In this document: in pieces, positions 1-12,892 of the stretch | Layout of the letters: every line of letters starts with the position of its first letter | Position numbering within the stretch: the stretch's first letter is position 1 | Assembly (NCBI GenBank): GCA_021234155.1 | Contig: JAJEKV010000027.1 | Location: 12,724,716-12,788,715 of the forward strand | DNA: 64,000 bases | Reading direction: 5' to 3' | Source of the DNA: Isoetes taiwanensis | Taxonomy: Eukaryota > Streptophyta > Lycopodiopsida > Isoetales > Isoetaceae | Notes under the pieces: model-generated | Told to the model about the DNA's origin: nothing | The model's database searches: none | Seen by the model: the letters and a program-made list of their open reading frames with translations, nothing else | Translations under genes and position numbers: made by a program

Positions 1-454
1 AGACACATCCCATTAGCCAGCTATTTCATTCAATGTAAAATTCAAAATTGAAGAAAAGATTAAGAAACTGTCATGAACCAAACTGATTTACGCAGGGACA
101 CGTCTACATGCATATCTCAACCCGTTACTGCAGTGCTTCCCCTAAAACTAAATCAATGCATGTGTTGATAACTTAGTACAAGTATAGAAGCAGTACCCAA
201 TAGAACCAGTTTACAGAAATCTGACATAGCATTTCTAAATTCAGTCAGGGATTCAGTGATCACTTAGGGAATGTGCTTCAAAACACTTCTATAGACATTA
301 GTTCCAGATTAAGTAGCAGAACTCTAAACCATTACATACACCAAGTGAAACAATCAATAATAGTAGTATGGAAGCTGTGGATTCTCAAGCATGCATGGGA
401 GATAAACAAGTTATAAAATATAACAGACACATTCTTGGGTTTGATCAGACTTAC
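1..454. other. Presumed intron of the BAH gene
   Basis: The stretch follows a good splice donor of the BAH gene (minus strand). It is AT-rich and I see no further exon, so it is best read as intron leading to exons beyond the left edge. Confidence 0.5.
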
Positions 455-1826
455 CTTCCTAGGTTGTCCAGTTTGCAGCAATTTGTCAGGTTCCAATTCC
501 AAGTACATTGAGTTCCCATCAGTGGAATTTAACGAAGACTGCACTGCAGCTTTGCTACTTTTTGGGGTGCCATTATGTGCCTTTTTCAGTTTACCAACTG
601 CATCATTTCGTGAGGATATATTGCTTTTTGAAGCTTCTTCTTTTGCTCTGCCTTCAGATCTTGTAGTTATCTCAGGCTTCTCACCAAACGGCTTTTTTTC
701 AGCTGCCATGTCTTTTGAGAACGATAAATCACTTCTTGAAGTCAGCTGTTGTTCCACTTTGCATTGGAAGGGGACAATCCCAGCGTTAGCTTGATTTTTA
801 GGATCTGCAATATGTTTATCCTCCGTGCTGATCTGAACAGAGGTGCCACTTGGGGCAGTTTCTGGTGTTGCGCTTTCAATCGAAGGGTTCATACGTAAAT
901 CAGACACAGGCGAATCAGATTTTTTTGAGCGCTTTAATTTTTTGGGTGAACTTGCTGTGTACAAACCTTTCAAGCTTTGGCAATGTACAATCCCCTTCCC
1001 TTTAGAGCTGGAATCCTGCTCAGCTTCCAAAACCCAACGTTGGAAAAGTGGCAACGAAGAATATGTCTTATTAAGCAACCCTGCTATCTCTTTTCTCTGA
1101 GAGCCGCTTAAGCTTGGATGCGCCAAACAATCTGTTAAATTCCAAACCTTATTCTTCTTGCAGTCATAAAACCTCCGTACTATATAACAAGGGCGTTCTA
1201 ATGCATCTGGGGGCTCTATATCCGGTGGCAAGTAATGGACCGCGCATTTCTGAAGTAAAGACAGAGCAGGTACTTCGTCTAAATGGAGACTATAAAGCAC
1301 CTCTGATTCGTCGATATGGCGACAAGGCTCCCCTGCTTCCTCAGGGCGATAAAACCACTGGACCGTCAATGCGACAAGCCCATTATTTGAAGCCTTGATT
1401 TCCTAAAACCAAACACGAAATTGAAACCATGCATAAACCAAATTCCGGATCAAACAGAACAAATACCTTGATAATTGCAACAAACGGTCTTTCGCCTTCT
1501 TCCGGTTGAAGCAAGACTGTATCCTCCTGAATAAACTAAAAACTGGTCATGCAAAATGCCCTGTTCTGGACCCATTTCCGGAATCGGCTTTAGGGCAAAT
1601 TGTGCATATCTGCCATGGCCGGAAAAGCTTCAATACCAATACTTACAATATTATAGAGATTGCCACTGACTTCAAGGGCCTCGTAGTAACGCTTTTCCCA
1701 ATTCTTGCCACGGTAAATCTTAACGGCCTTTCCGACAGGGGAGGCCGATTCGGAAAGAGAGCTACTTTCGCCTTCACAGAGGCCCGAATTTGGCTTGATT
1801 TCATCGTCTGCTTTTCTTTTTGTCAT
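455..1826 (-). CDS. BAH-domain protein, AIPP3/BDT1-like (5' exons only; 3' part beyond the window)
   Basis: Three exons join in phase 0 with GT..AG borders: 1826-1647, 1526-1467 and 1402-455, giving 396 codons before a GTAAGT donor at 454-449. The ATG at 1826 is the first in frame and begins MTKRKADDE. Residues about 47-175 form a BAH domain: the order NIEDTVLLQPEEGERPF, VAIIKEI, QWFYRPEEAGE, LYSLHLDEVPA, YIVRRFYD, NLTD matches the plant AIPP3/BDT1 and ASI1 BAH module. In that family the module reads histone H3 methylation and acts in a nuclear complex that represses genes and controls polyadenylation. A Ser/Lys-rich, probably disordered linker fills the rest of exon 3. The C-terminal exons lie left of position 1. 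Family assignment is firm; the exact orthologue is not. Confidence 0.85.
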
Positions 1827-2346
1827 GGCGCCGGCGATCCGCTGCAGCAAGATTAAGCAAAAATGGCGCAGAAACAGGGATTTCCTTGACGCCGGACTTC
1901 CCCCCTTCTAGGTTCAAAACTGGATATGCTTTGCTTTACATAGCAACGTGCATCCCAACTTCCTCACGGCGTATCCTGGCCGTCCATCATGCCATCGTGG
2001 GATCATGATCTTGTGCCACGTAGCACTGTAATTAATCATGGGATGCACGTATTAATAATGCTAACTAATGTTGGCAGCTTTATCTAAATTAGAAATATTT
2101 GTCTCTTTTCCTTTATCCCTTTTTCCACCATCCTGAATAAACAATGGGGTTATTGTTTAATGGGCTTTTCACAATGGAAACGTTTTTTGCTCAACGCTTG
2201 TCCAAACTCGTATAGGCCTACTCATATCTCTAAGCAATCACCAAGGTGGTGTTTGCGCATATACATTGCTTATCAATGAGTTAGCACTAACTCAAGCTAG
2301 CTGGAAAGTAGCCCAAAATGTATCTTCCATGTGAACCCAGTATATC
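1827..2346. other. Intergenic, upstream of the BAH gene
   Basis: Probable promoter and 5' flank of the minus-strand BAH gene. No ORF with recognisable similarity and no clear repeat. Confidence 0.4.
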
Positions 2347-2404
2347 TTCCAAGTGATTCCAACATAAGGGTAAGATTCCAAGTGATTCCAACATAAGGGT
2401 AAGA
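2347..2404. repeat. Perfect 29-bp tandem duplication
   Basis: The unit TTCCAAGTGATTCCAACATA plus nine further bases occurs twice head to tail, at 2347-2375 and 2376-2404, without a mismatch. Confidence 0.9.
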
Positions 2405-2541
2405 TGCTTGGGACAGCTTTCCTTATTTGTATGGTGGATGTTGCTGCTGGGGAAGGAACTTGTATTGTTTAAGGGTAAGTTGTTTGAAACATATTTTCCT
2501 ATTTGTATACAAGAATGGCCCCCTGCTGCAAATTTCGTGAT

Positions 2542-2592
2542 GTCAGCAGTGCCTCCGCACGTCAACATGCGCAGTACGGAGGCACTGCTGAC
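2542..2592. repeat. Perfect 16-bp inverted repeat (hairpin)
   Basis: The arm GTCAGCAGTGCCTCCG at 2542-2557 is exactly reverse-complemented at 2577-2592, with a 19-nt loop. There is no gene next to it. Confidence 0.9.
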
Positions 2593-4604
2593 ACTCCAGA
2601 ATTGCAACAGAGGGTCTTTTTTGAAATGTGTAATCCAGGTTTGGTGCAATTTTGGGGTTAAAATAGGACATAATGCAACGTAGAGTCAGGAATGTTGGGT
2701 AAACCAACGAAATGCTGCGTAAAACTTCAAGAAATTAAAGTAAAAATTGTCATGACAAAGAAGTAGTAGTTTCGAGAAAGAGCTCATGCACCGTGACAAG
2801 ACAGGAGTGGTCGTGTAGCTAGAATTGCACCAAACCAGATTTTACGTTGCTCATTCTTGTTTTCCACTTCATCCCAAGCACTTGTTAGTCCCAACATCAC
2901 CTTGTATTATTGTGGTGTGTGAAAGCAATGTTCTATATTAGCCAATAAAGAGGTTTGTTTTGAGAGGAATATTCTACGTTTTGATGTTTATCAATTATAA
3001 GAAGTTTTTCGCGGCGACCAAGGCCGTCGCAAATATTTCTTTAGTTCCAACCCTATAAAGCTGGACTTACCGTAAGCAAACCTTCTTTGTTTGATAGCAA
3101 ATAAACATTTTAAATATTACCACCATTGAATGCAATAATTGGACTTTAACTAAATCAGTAGAAAAAACATATGAAACATACGGGAATTGAACTTGTGTTC
3201 TTGCCTCTAAAATCATGCAGATACCGAGGCCATGTGTTTTAGGGGTTCTAGAGTTCTGCCGATTCCTTGCACTGACCAATACAGCAGCGGCAAGCATCGA
3301 GAACATTTGTGGATGAAAATGGGTTGCTTGTTAACAAAGTCCTCGACTGTAACCCAGAAGATTGTTGCAACTGGTATCTAAGAAGCACATATTAGCACAA
3401 GTCCCTCGATCGGGGATGTGCTAGACAGTAGTTCGGTTTTCAGGTGGATGGATGCAGGCTTTGTCCAGGTCATCTCTAACCTTTTCGTTGGATTTGGGTC
3501 AGCTATAAATAATCACACTAGGTTGCACCCTGTCAAGGAAATTCGTTCCTCACCCTATTTCCGGCATCCCCTGCTTACCTCCTTCTGGAACAGATGTATT
3601 TCAAAACGATTAGCTGCTTCAAACATACTCTGGAGCTCTGTTTACAAACAGTAAGTCATTTTTTTTGCTTTATTTCATATTTGCAATGGTCTGAAATAGA
3701 TTGAGAAGATCTTTTTTGCTTGTTCTAGCCCATTTAGAGGCCTGAATTCATATGTTCCATACACTGGAGTTCTAGGCTTCTGATTCCAAACTGTAAGTGA
3801 TTGGAACTTCGTTTGTTTCTTGCAAAAATTGGGTGTGAAGCTGATTAATTGTTATGGTTATCTATATTATGTTTATCTTGGGTCTTTTGGGCATGGCCCA
3901 AATCTGTAACTGTGCATACCATCTGAGGCATTAGTAGAATCAAAGGCTCTACTTTCTCCATTAGATAGAATCAAAGGCTCATAGGACCTATGGCTGGTAA
4001 GGCTCATCCTGGTAAGGCTATGGCGAAACATCTACGAAAGAAATTGTTGCAAGCAACAGCTAGCAGAATGTACAGCCATCGTGCCAAACAAGTACAACTA
4101 GTTCTATTATGACTTACTGAATTGCTCGAAGCGATGTCTTATTCATCTCTCCTTTCTGGGCTTGGCAGTCTGTTTAAGATTTAGAGATTAGCTTATGCAG
4201 TTGCAATAGTCTTAAAAAGACGTTTGTATGTGAGAATCTACTGGTCTTTGCAAATGCTTTCTAAAATGATGAGCAATAAGCATTCACTAACAAGTCTCTT
4301 TATCTTCATGCTTGAACAACTGTTTTTGACCGTCTTCAGGCAATCAAATATCTGAGAGCCGGGATAATATCATAACAGAAGGATTTGGAAAAGTTGCTCC
4401 ATCGCTTGATACAAATTGAGAACAAGGAGACCTGATTATGATTGCATGAATGTATTTGCTTACATGAGGCTAATTCCATTCTTTTGATTTGTTGTGGTGT
4501 TAGAGTACTATTTTGGCTCTGATTATTAATGGGAGAGCATTCTGCTGGGAATGCACATCATACGAATTTCTAACAAAGACTCTTTATATTGCTAGATATT
4601 CTAC
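2593..4604. other. Intergenic, no gene seen
   Basis: AT-rich DNA with short ORFs that resemble nothing known to me. An AATAAA-like signal near 2944 could mark the end of an unseen transcript. No RNA gene or clear transposon border. Confidence 0.4.
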
Positions 4605-5343
4605 TTACTTGGATACAATATTATGAGGCCCTTCCCACAGATTCTCAAACTTTGCTACTACATCTTCCCTTGCCTTGTTCCATTTGAGAATTAATTCTCC
4701 TATTTTGAGAGTACCTTGAAGCTTATGAGCAGCTTTGAATGCTGCTACGTCCTTGGCCTTTTTAAGGAGAACTGCATTTTCAGCCTTAAAACTGTGTTCT
4801 TCAAGCTGCATCAATCTCATACACCTTTCTTTGAGTGTATCCTCATTTATAATTTATCTGATAAGCCAATCTGAGAACTCAAGCTCAATGGGGACAATAG
4901 ATTCTATACTATAAACCAAGCTGAAGGGTGTATGCTTTGTGGATGCTTTAATGGTGGTCCTATATGGCCATAGAGCATCATGCAGATTCAAATGCCAATC
5001 TTTTTTAGAAATGCTAATGATTTTTTTTAAGAATTGACTTCAAAACTTTATTTGTTGACTCGGCTTGACCATTACCCTGAGGATAGTATGCTAAACTTTT
5101 GGTATGCTTGACTTTGAGAGTAGCTAGTAACAATGCAATGGCTTGGTTTATGAATTGACTTCCCCTATCAGATATGACTTTGAAAGGAATCCCAAACCTA
5201 GCACAAATATTTTCGTGAAGAAACCTTGCAGTAGTGAAAGCATTGGCTTCTCTAAGTGGAATTGCTTCAGCCCATTTTGTGAAATAATCTGTAGCCACAC
5301 GGATGAAATGATGTTGAGCTGATGAAGGGGGATCTATGGGACC
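4605..5343 (-). pseudogene. Older Ty3/gypsy element, 3' part of pol (integrase), left half
   Basis: Minus-strand integrase pieces. The core at 5014-5330 holds VATDYFTKWAEAIPL, FGIPFKVISDRGSQF and YYPQGNGQAE, so the D, D and E of the catalytic triad can be seen. The C-terminal piece at 4605-4820 has GELILKWNKARED and LWEGPHNIV, as in Tat/Athila-like gypsy integrases. Frames differ between the pieces, so the copy is dead. It is cut at 5343 by the large LTR retrotransposon; its other half resumes at 32008 with the same reading. No LTR of this older element was recognised. Confidence 0.8.
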
Positions 5344-6962
5344 TGTGACGCTCCCCGCACAATATACGGTAACCACCGTACACTCCACGGAAAATCCCCC
5401 AACCAGTGTCGTCTACTGGATGGGCCCTCCATCTATCCCGTTCTAGGGATGGCTAGAACGGTAAGGGACACGGAGGTGTCTCGTAAATCCGTCCCCTATG
5501 GACTCCTAATAACAGCGGAAGCATATAACTAAATGTCAGTACTAGCAACTAACAACAATAATAATAAGTCTACCTCGAAGGGTAGCTCAATCTATCCATC
5601 CATAGAATCGTCAGAAGGATCAATACACCATAAAACAATAAAGCTTCTACCCAAGCTCTGACTCGTGGGGGAAAGTATACTGACGGCTAGGTCTCAAGAT
5701 AGATACAGACGGAAGTATAAACAATGGCGGGGCTGGCTATAAGACAATGGCTAAGGGTTGACCACTCCATCCATCCCCTCCTCAGGCATACTTTGCGAGA
5801 TGGGCTAAATCGAGCTATAAGCGTGGATCAGAGCCACGGATACGCAATCTCTTGGATTCACCCTAAGAGACTACTCCAGGTTGCATCTCCCTGGTCCGAT
5901 GAGGCAAGGTCGGGTTACATCTCCCCTTCCCGGAAATCAGTGATTCGATGGGCGACTAGAGGATCGTGGCGGCACACGTCCGTTCACGTCTTTAACCCCT
6001 CAAAAGCAAGAACCAGGCCGGGCACTGCGGCTCTTCGTGATCGTATGGCACCATTGATCCGGGGGTGATGAACCCATGCCCGCCCACACGGTGACCGACC
6101 ATAGGCCTAGTGCGCCCAAGTCCCCAAAGAGGCCGCTCGGCCAGGACTATCCCTCCATCTAGTCAATCGATCCCGTTATATGGTGCTTTCGGTCATTCCA
6201 TAACTCCCTTAGTCCTATGGGCTCTATGCACAAGCCGCATATAATAGGTATTATGGGTCTATCTAGAAGCATCATACATAAGGCTGCTAGGTCTCTACCC
6301 CCCTTCCCAATACATGAGGAGCATAACAAGAGATCAACCATATCATATCAATAACATGTGAACAATAAGAATAATATCTAACCTAATCATATGAATCTAA
6401 CTACCGAGTTAGGGTTCGTTGATTCGGTTCATCAATTGGAATAGTGGTTCTAGGAAGGCTCTACTAGAATACATGACTCTACTACATCTCTATAGCTGAA
6501 ACTGCTTCAAAATACCTACTCCTGACGCATTTCCTCCTGATCCTGGGTTATCCATCGATTCTTCGATGTTTGAGATTACTGCTACTGAATCCAACACGTC
6601 CACGCTGCTTGGGTCGCTAAACCGTGCTATGCTGCAGCTTCTGGATCTTGATTCTGAACTCTGGTTGTGACAATAGCCTCACGAGTGGGAGGAGCAAAAG
6701 TGTCTTCTGGGTTAGGGTTAGGTATTTATAGGCAAGTTAGGGTTAGGGTTGACACCTTGTCCAATGGGATGCGAACACGTGGCCAGTTACCCCAATTAGG
6801 TAGTGCCACGTGGATATATCCTTTCCTAAGGTTAATCAAGTTACACTTTAATGTGACTTGAACTTATGTATTTGTCATACAAATCTAAGTGATACTGGAT
6901 TTGTATGATGACGTGGCCCAAAATATACGTATACATACCGTATATTTTAGGGGAACGTCACA
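5344..6962 (-). repeat. 3' LTR (left copy)
   Basis: 1619-bp repeat matching 30398-32002. It differs by a 13-bp extra block near 5411-5423 and by mismatch clusters around 5787-5870 and 6020-6215; most of the rest is identical. It has the same TATAAATA box (6723-6730) and CACGTG motifs as the right copy. Confidence 0.95.
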
Positions 6963-6976
6963 TTCTCCCCCCCCTT
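6963..6976 (-). other. Polypurine tract
   Basis: On the minus strand AAGGGGGGGGAGAA directly abuts the TGTGACG start of the 3' LTR. This is the expected place and composition for the plus-strand primer of reverse transcription. Confidence 0.9.
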
Positions 6977-7744
6977 AGAATAATGTTGTCCGCAGCATTA
7001 AAGTAAGGTTTTTCGAACCTGCATAACTTATATACTTAATTATACTTAGATTGCATTTTTTTTTTATATATATAAAAAGAAACGATAACTTCCGATATAT
7101 ATGTTTCTACAAAATTGGCTTGGGAGAATATCCTAGCAAGCTTATACATAAGTATTTTCAAGTTTATTTATAACAAAACATTATGAATTGGACACATCAA
7201 TTCATAATTTAAGTTTAGGAGTTTAAGCTATCAACAAAATTCTTAACTCCTAACTTCTCGTAATGCGCTCCCTCGTATTTGCTTGAATTTACTTCCCTGC
7301 AATGAGTAGCACATTACGTTAGTTTTATTTTAATTTGTGGTTTTAGGGGACCACCCCCCTATTTATTTTCTATACCTTATTCTAACTGCATACGATCATG
7401 GTCATACGGTTTAAGCTAAGAATCATTTAAGATGATTCTATCATTGCCCATGATGGTAGCTACCTTGTGCATGATCTCCCCCCGTTGATCATGCACCCCA
7501 CTGTGCTTCATGGTTTCATGGTTTAAGCTTAGGAAACATGCAGTTGAATCCTTCATCGCCCATGATCACGTTTATTTTACATGACCCCCACTATATGGTC
7601 ATGTGCACTTGCAGTGCGTGATGGCGTAGAGAACGTCATTTTGAGGATCTCATCATCGCCACACTCTCTTCTAGACTTATCTAAAACACTGTAATCTATA
7701 CCTTGTAATCATCATTGCTAACTACAAAGTATTCACTTACTTAT
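6977..7744. other. Non-coding tail of the retrotransposon between pol and 3' LTR
   Basis: AT-rich, no ORF. Between 7390 and 7620 it repeats variants of CATGATCATG and GGTTTAAGCT and could form local structure. It corresponds to the region upstream of the PPT. Confidence 0.5.
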
Positions 7745-10409
7745 TTAATCTATCACAGATTTTAACAATGGCAGACCTATATATTCGATGTTGGCCATTT
7801 CGGAGATGACTTGGCCGTCGAATTGGTTCATAAATTCTGGGTATTGTCTTTCTAAATCTTGTTTCAATACCCAAGTTGCGTCTTCTACTGGCACATGCTT
7901 CCATTTGACTAAGTACTGAAGAAATTCCGATCTTCGTGTTTTCTTGAGTGCTTGGTCAAGGATGGTTTCAGGAACAATTTCAACATGTTCCTCTGTTATT
8001 TCCAATAAAGTTGGAGTCTCCAAAATCTCTTCCGGATTTGGAGTATGCCTCTTAAGCAGACTAACGTGGAAGACTTTATGAACCTTTAGATGAGCGGGTA
8101 AGTCTAATCTGTAGGATTGATTTCCAACTCTCTCAATAATTTTAAATGGTCCCGCCCATCTTGGTGCCAATTTCTTGCAATTTCCAATTCTAAGCTTGGC
8201 TTGCTTAACTTTGATCTTCAGCCATACGCTATCTCCAACTTGAAATTCTCTCACTGTTCTATGCTTATCTGCTAAGCTCTTTTGACGGCTTCTAGCTGCT
8301 ATCAAATATTCTCGAACTTCTTGCACTAGCTCTTGCATATCTTCTAGCATTTGTGGAGAAACTTCAACTTTTGACACCGGATTATGCCACGTGTCAGGTG
8401 TGAGACATTGGTATCCATAGTTAATCATGAACGGGGACATCTGTGATGATTCTTGCTTGGTACTATTGTATGCAAATTCTACCAAGTATATGTAGTCCTC
8501 CCATTTCGTCTGTTTGTTCCACACGTAATGTCTCAACATATCTTCCAAAATTCTGTTTGTTCTTTCTGTTTGACCATCTGTTTGAGGATGATAAGCTGTA
8601 CTCATACAAAGCTTTGTGCCAATGGTTCCAAAGAAGTCCTTCCAAAATGCACTTATAAATTTCGGATCTCTATCCGATATTATTCCCCTAGGCATGCCAT
8701 GGAGTCTGAAAATTTCTTTAGTGAAGAGCAAGGCTGTGTCTAGGGCAGTGTCTGTTATTCTACATGGCAAGAAATGTGCCATCTTTGAAAGTTTATCGAC
8801 CACTACCATGAGCGCGTCATGCCCCCTTGCTGTTCTTGGAAGGCCCGTGATGAAATCCATACTCACTATTTCCCATTTGGCATCTGGAACTGCTAATGGT
8901 TCTAGGGCTCCAGGAATACGAAGTTGTTCGGCCTTGGTTTGTTGACATAATTGGCATTGCCGAATATAATTGGCAATGTCCTTCTTCATACCTGGCCAAA
9001 AGTAACTACTTCTTATCTTGAAGTAAGTTTTCATAAAGCCTGCATGACCTGCAATCGGGCTATTGTGAGTATCGTTGAGAATCAATTTTCTCACTCCCGA
9101 TGTTTCTGGGACACACAATTTGTCCTTATGGTAAAGAAGCTTGCCTTCCTTCTTATAATTCTTAAAAAGTTCCCTTTCCTTGTTTGTCCTTGCGTCCTTG
9201 CAAAGGCTTGCCCAAACCTGTTGGAACTCCACACTAGAGGGTATTGCCTCCTCAATTTTCCTGCCGAATTCACTTGACAAAGTTGATATGGCATTGCAGT
9301 GTGTTCTTGTGACTATTGGTCTACTAGAGAGAGCATCAGCAACTACATTCAATTTGCCGGGCTTATAGACTATATCAAAGTCATATTCTTCTAAAAACTC
9401 CATCCACCTTCTTTGTCTCAAATTTAGAAGTGGTTGTGTGAATATGTATTGCAAACTCTGATGATTTGTGTCTAATTGGAACTTCTTTCCTAACAAGTAA
9501 TGTCTCCAAATGCGTAATGCTCTCACTACTGCCAATAGTTCTTGATCATGAGTCGGATATCGTTGTTCTGCTTCATTCATCTTCTTTGAATCATATGCAA
9601 CTACCCTTCCTTCCTGCATAAGTACCCCGCCTGTGGCAATCATGCTTGCATCAGTTGCTACAAGTTTATCTTTTTCTGGGTCAGGTAAGGTTAGAACTGG
9701 AGCTGTTGTCAAGGCTTCTTTGAGTTTATCAAAAGAAACTTGTACTTCTTGTATCCAATTGTCCATCCAGTTCTTTACCTTTTGTTTCTTTGTGAGGTCT
9801 GTCAAAGGAGTTGCCCACTTAGCAAAGTCCTTTACAAATTTCCTGTAGTATCCTGCAAGACCCAGGAAACTTCTTACTTCAGGGACGTTTCTTGGTGCTG
9901 GCCAATCTATGATGGCTTCTATTTTTGCTGGATCTGTTGCAATGCCTTCTGCTGATACAATATGCCCCAAGTAATCAACTTTGGGGGTGGCAAAGTGACA
10001 CTTGGAAAATTTGGCAAATAGCTTATGCCTTCTTAGCTTCTGTAATGCTTTTCTCAGGTGGTGATCATGTTCTTCGATTGACTTACTATAAATGAGGATG
10101 TCGTCGAAGAACACTATTACAAAATCATCCAAGAACTCTCTGAAAATATCATTCATCAACCTCATGAACGTTGCTGGTGCATTTGATAGGCCAAAGGGCA
10201 TAACCAAAATTCATAATGACCATAGCGTGTTCGAAGTCGCTTTTATGAACATCTTCTTCTTTTATTCTTATTTGGTGGTACCCTGACCTTAAGTCTATTT
10301 TGGAGAATATCTTTGCCCCTTGAAGTTGATCCATTAGATCATCTGCCCTTGGTAATGCGTATTTATTCTTTACCGTTTGTTTATTTAGCTGTCGGTAATC
10401 TATACACAT
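7745..10409 (-). CDS. Chromovirus pol: reverse transcriptase (C-part), RNase H, integrase, chromodomain
   Basis: The RT palm begins with [10 protein letters not shown] (10409) and continues, after one-base indels near 10200-10250, into an 820-codon frame from 10207 to 7745. In that frame, FFDD at residues 33-36 is the RT active-site motif. RNase H spans about 180-300. The integrase zinc site H..H..C..C ([11 protein letters not shown] to CQLCQQ) lies near 375-430, and the DDE core ([27 protein letters not shown]) near 440-600. A GPF module ([16 protein letters not shown]) and a C-terminal chromodomain near 745-795 ([15 protein letters not shown]) follow. Chromodomains of this class direct integration to methylated-H3 chromatin. 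The long open frame suggests recent activity; the indels leave RT split, unless they are assembly errors. Confidence 0.9.
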
Positions 10410-10529
10410 TCTTAGACTTCCATCTTTCTTCCAGGGATAGGTTCTATACGTACAAAATTAAAATTCCTGACGTATAAAGTCAAAAAATACGTATTTTTTA
10501 ATAAAATACGTATTTAACGATAAAACCTC

Positions 10530-10815
10530 GGCCGCCTGGAAAAAAATTTCACAGACGCCGAAAGCTTCGCTGGAAGCGTCGCGAAAAAACTTCACAGACG
10601 CTGAATACAAATTTCTTGGCGCCGCAAAAGTTGTGGTCCGACTTTCACGTCGCTGAAAACTTGATTTCAGACGCTGAAAGTTTTTTCGCAGACGCTTTCG
10701 AAACTATTTTCACGACGCGAAACCGGGCTGTGTTCGCTGACGCCGGTTTTCACGTTTGTCAGACGCTGAAAAGTTTTCACAGACGCTGAAATCAAGTTTT
10801 CACAGACGTCTGGCG
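10530..10815. repeat. Left subterminal repeats of the hAT element
   Basis: Variants of CACAGACGCTGAAA and its complement recur about ten times in both orientations. They resemble the GC-rich transposase-binding repeats found next to the ends of hAT elements. Confidence 0.7.
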
Positions 10816-12892
10816 AATTTTTTATATATTCATGGCTACGGATTCATTTTTTTCTACCAAAACAAGGTATTTCCTGCGCCCAACCTTGCAATTTGCCACC
10901 CAAAACCTTTTTTTTTTTGTTTTTCTTAGTTTTTAGGGTTTTTTTTGTTGTTTTTTTGATAGGTAGGCCAGGTTAGGTCCGCAGTTAGGCCCTCGCCTGT
11001 TGCCCCCGTAAGGGGCGAACGATGGTGAGTGCCTTGTTCTAATGGCTGAGCTTGGCCTATTTTAGAAAAAAAAAAAATAATAATAATTTAAGCAAATAAT
11101 AATTTAAGAGTAAAGTTAAAAAAAAAAAAAAAAAAAAAAGAAATTGGTTGCCTTCCCTTAAACAACAACTGAGAGGGCTTTTTTAGGGTTGCGTGTTGCC
11201 AAGAGCATAGGCATGCCCCTTGCCTGGTATTGCCGCATTTATTTGCGCCATGCCGAGGGTGGGTGGCACTGCTGAAGCTTAAGGCAACTAGGGTCTCCCT
11301 TTAGTAAGAGTATAACCCTCACCGACGCCCGTTGTTGGCCTTGGTCACGCCGTGTCGAAAAGGTGTGCGCTTGTACTTTTATTAAGGGTTAGGAGAATGT
11401 TTTATCAATTCACACCCTAGTTCCCGATGGTGTTGTTGATGAAAGTCCGACACTAATATAGGAACCGGGCGTATGTTTTGATAAGCATTCGATTGGTCTC
11501 GCCTTTTGAAAAAAAAGCGTGACCTAGGACAAGTGCAATGCATTTAAAACTTGCTAGCCTTGCATTTTGGAAGTAGTCGGGCTATAGATCATAAATCGTG
11601 TTTTTGTCCTTTTATTTGTTACCCTATCCTTGGCCTTGCACATACATACTCATGTTAGGGTCTTAGTGTAGGAAGCATAAAATTAGTGTTTTGTTTTGGT
11701 TAAAGTGAGTTGATTTACCCTCATGTGCTAAGCACTAAATTGAAAGTTTTATCTTTGCTTGACTTGTAGGTGTTGTTGTTGTCGGGCCATGTGATTATCG
11801 CGAGTCGCATTTTGCTAGCCCGCTAGACAATCCCTTAAAACAAGAAGTATGACTTCAGAAGAGAGAGCGAAGTTAACTTGCAACCAAATGTGGCATTAGT
11901 GTCTCGGATAGAGCCGCAAACCAAGAGGCATTGGCGTCTCAAACACAAAGCTACTGAGTCGCAACTTTGAAGTCATCTTCTCTCAAAGACTGCCAGAGAA
12001 AAGAAGTAGACCACAACAAGCATGGTCTACTTTGAGACCAGATTTCATGAACTGGTTGTGTAATCGGGTCGTGCAATGCCTCACCTTTCGGAGATTTGGA
12101 ATTGATTACTAGCAAGAGGAAGGATGGCTAGACTACCATGCGGGCTGGTAAAAGATGCCGAGAGGGCTTTTAAGCTTCAATGATGGAGCTAGAGCCCCAA
12201 AAGAGTGAGCAAGAGAGGTATACATGGATAGTGGGTAATATTAGCCGCACTACCGCAATATGATCACGAAGTTGCAAATTTGAGTAGTCATCGCTTGAGG
12301 CTAGAGTTGAAAGAAAAAGCCAAAGACATGGAATGCGGCGGGACCAACGTAAAATTGAAGAAAGAGGCCCATCAACCCCCATCTTGTTAAGAAAGTGTTG
12401 GCGCAAAACCATAAAAGCCAAACGTCCCCGGTGAGACAGATAGGAGTGGGAAGCTCAGAGAAGAGCAGATGCCAAGACTACTTGGTTTGCCATGGTAGAT
12501 TCATCACAAATAATAAAATGCATAAATCTAATTGGTTTTGGTTCATATGGCGCAGTTGTATAAGTGCAATATTTTAGGGTCTAGTTTTATTAAGGATGAA
12601 CCTTATTGTGTAAAACTTCAACATAATAATTTTCAAAGATAGTACGTAACCCAATAAGTTAGTGGAAGCTATGCTCAAGAACATGAGGGAGTCGAATGCA
12701 AGTTAGGCACGGGTGTATAATACGCTGCATTGGTAGCACAACCGCCTAGAAAGACAAGGCTTAATTTTCCCTTTTTGGAATGGAGGTTCGCTTGGCAACC
12801 TTCTTTACAAGTCATGGGTCCAATGCCTTTGCAGAGCTTGCATTTAAGAAGTTGGGAGTCTGTCCCCGAGTTGAGACGGACTTGAGGCCGCT
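10816..12892. other. hAT interior, no intact gene recognised
   Basis: Contains T- and A-runs (10900-10960, 11067-11140) and degraded plus-strand coding-like DNA leading into the cargo gene. No ORF here has a recognisable domain. Confidence 0.4.

Noticed and set aside
5724-6068. Plus-strand ORF inside the LTR (and its copies at 30799-31244)
   Set aside because: The two LTR copies do not keep the frame, and no domain is visible.
6712-6752. Telomere-like GGGTTA repeats (also 31750-31792)
   Set aside because: Only a few interrupted units, present in both LTRs around the TATA box; part of the LTR, not interstitial telomere.
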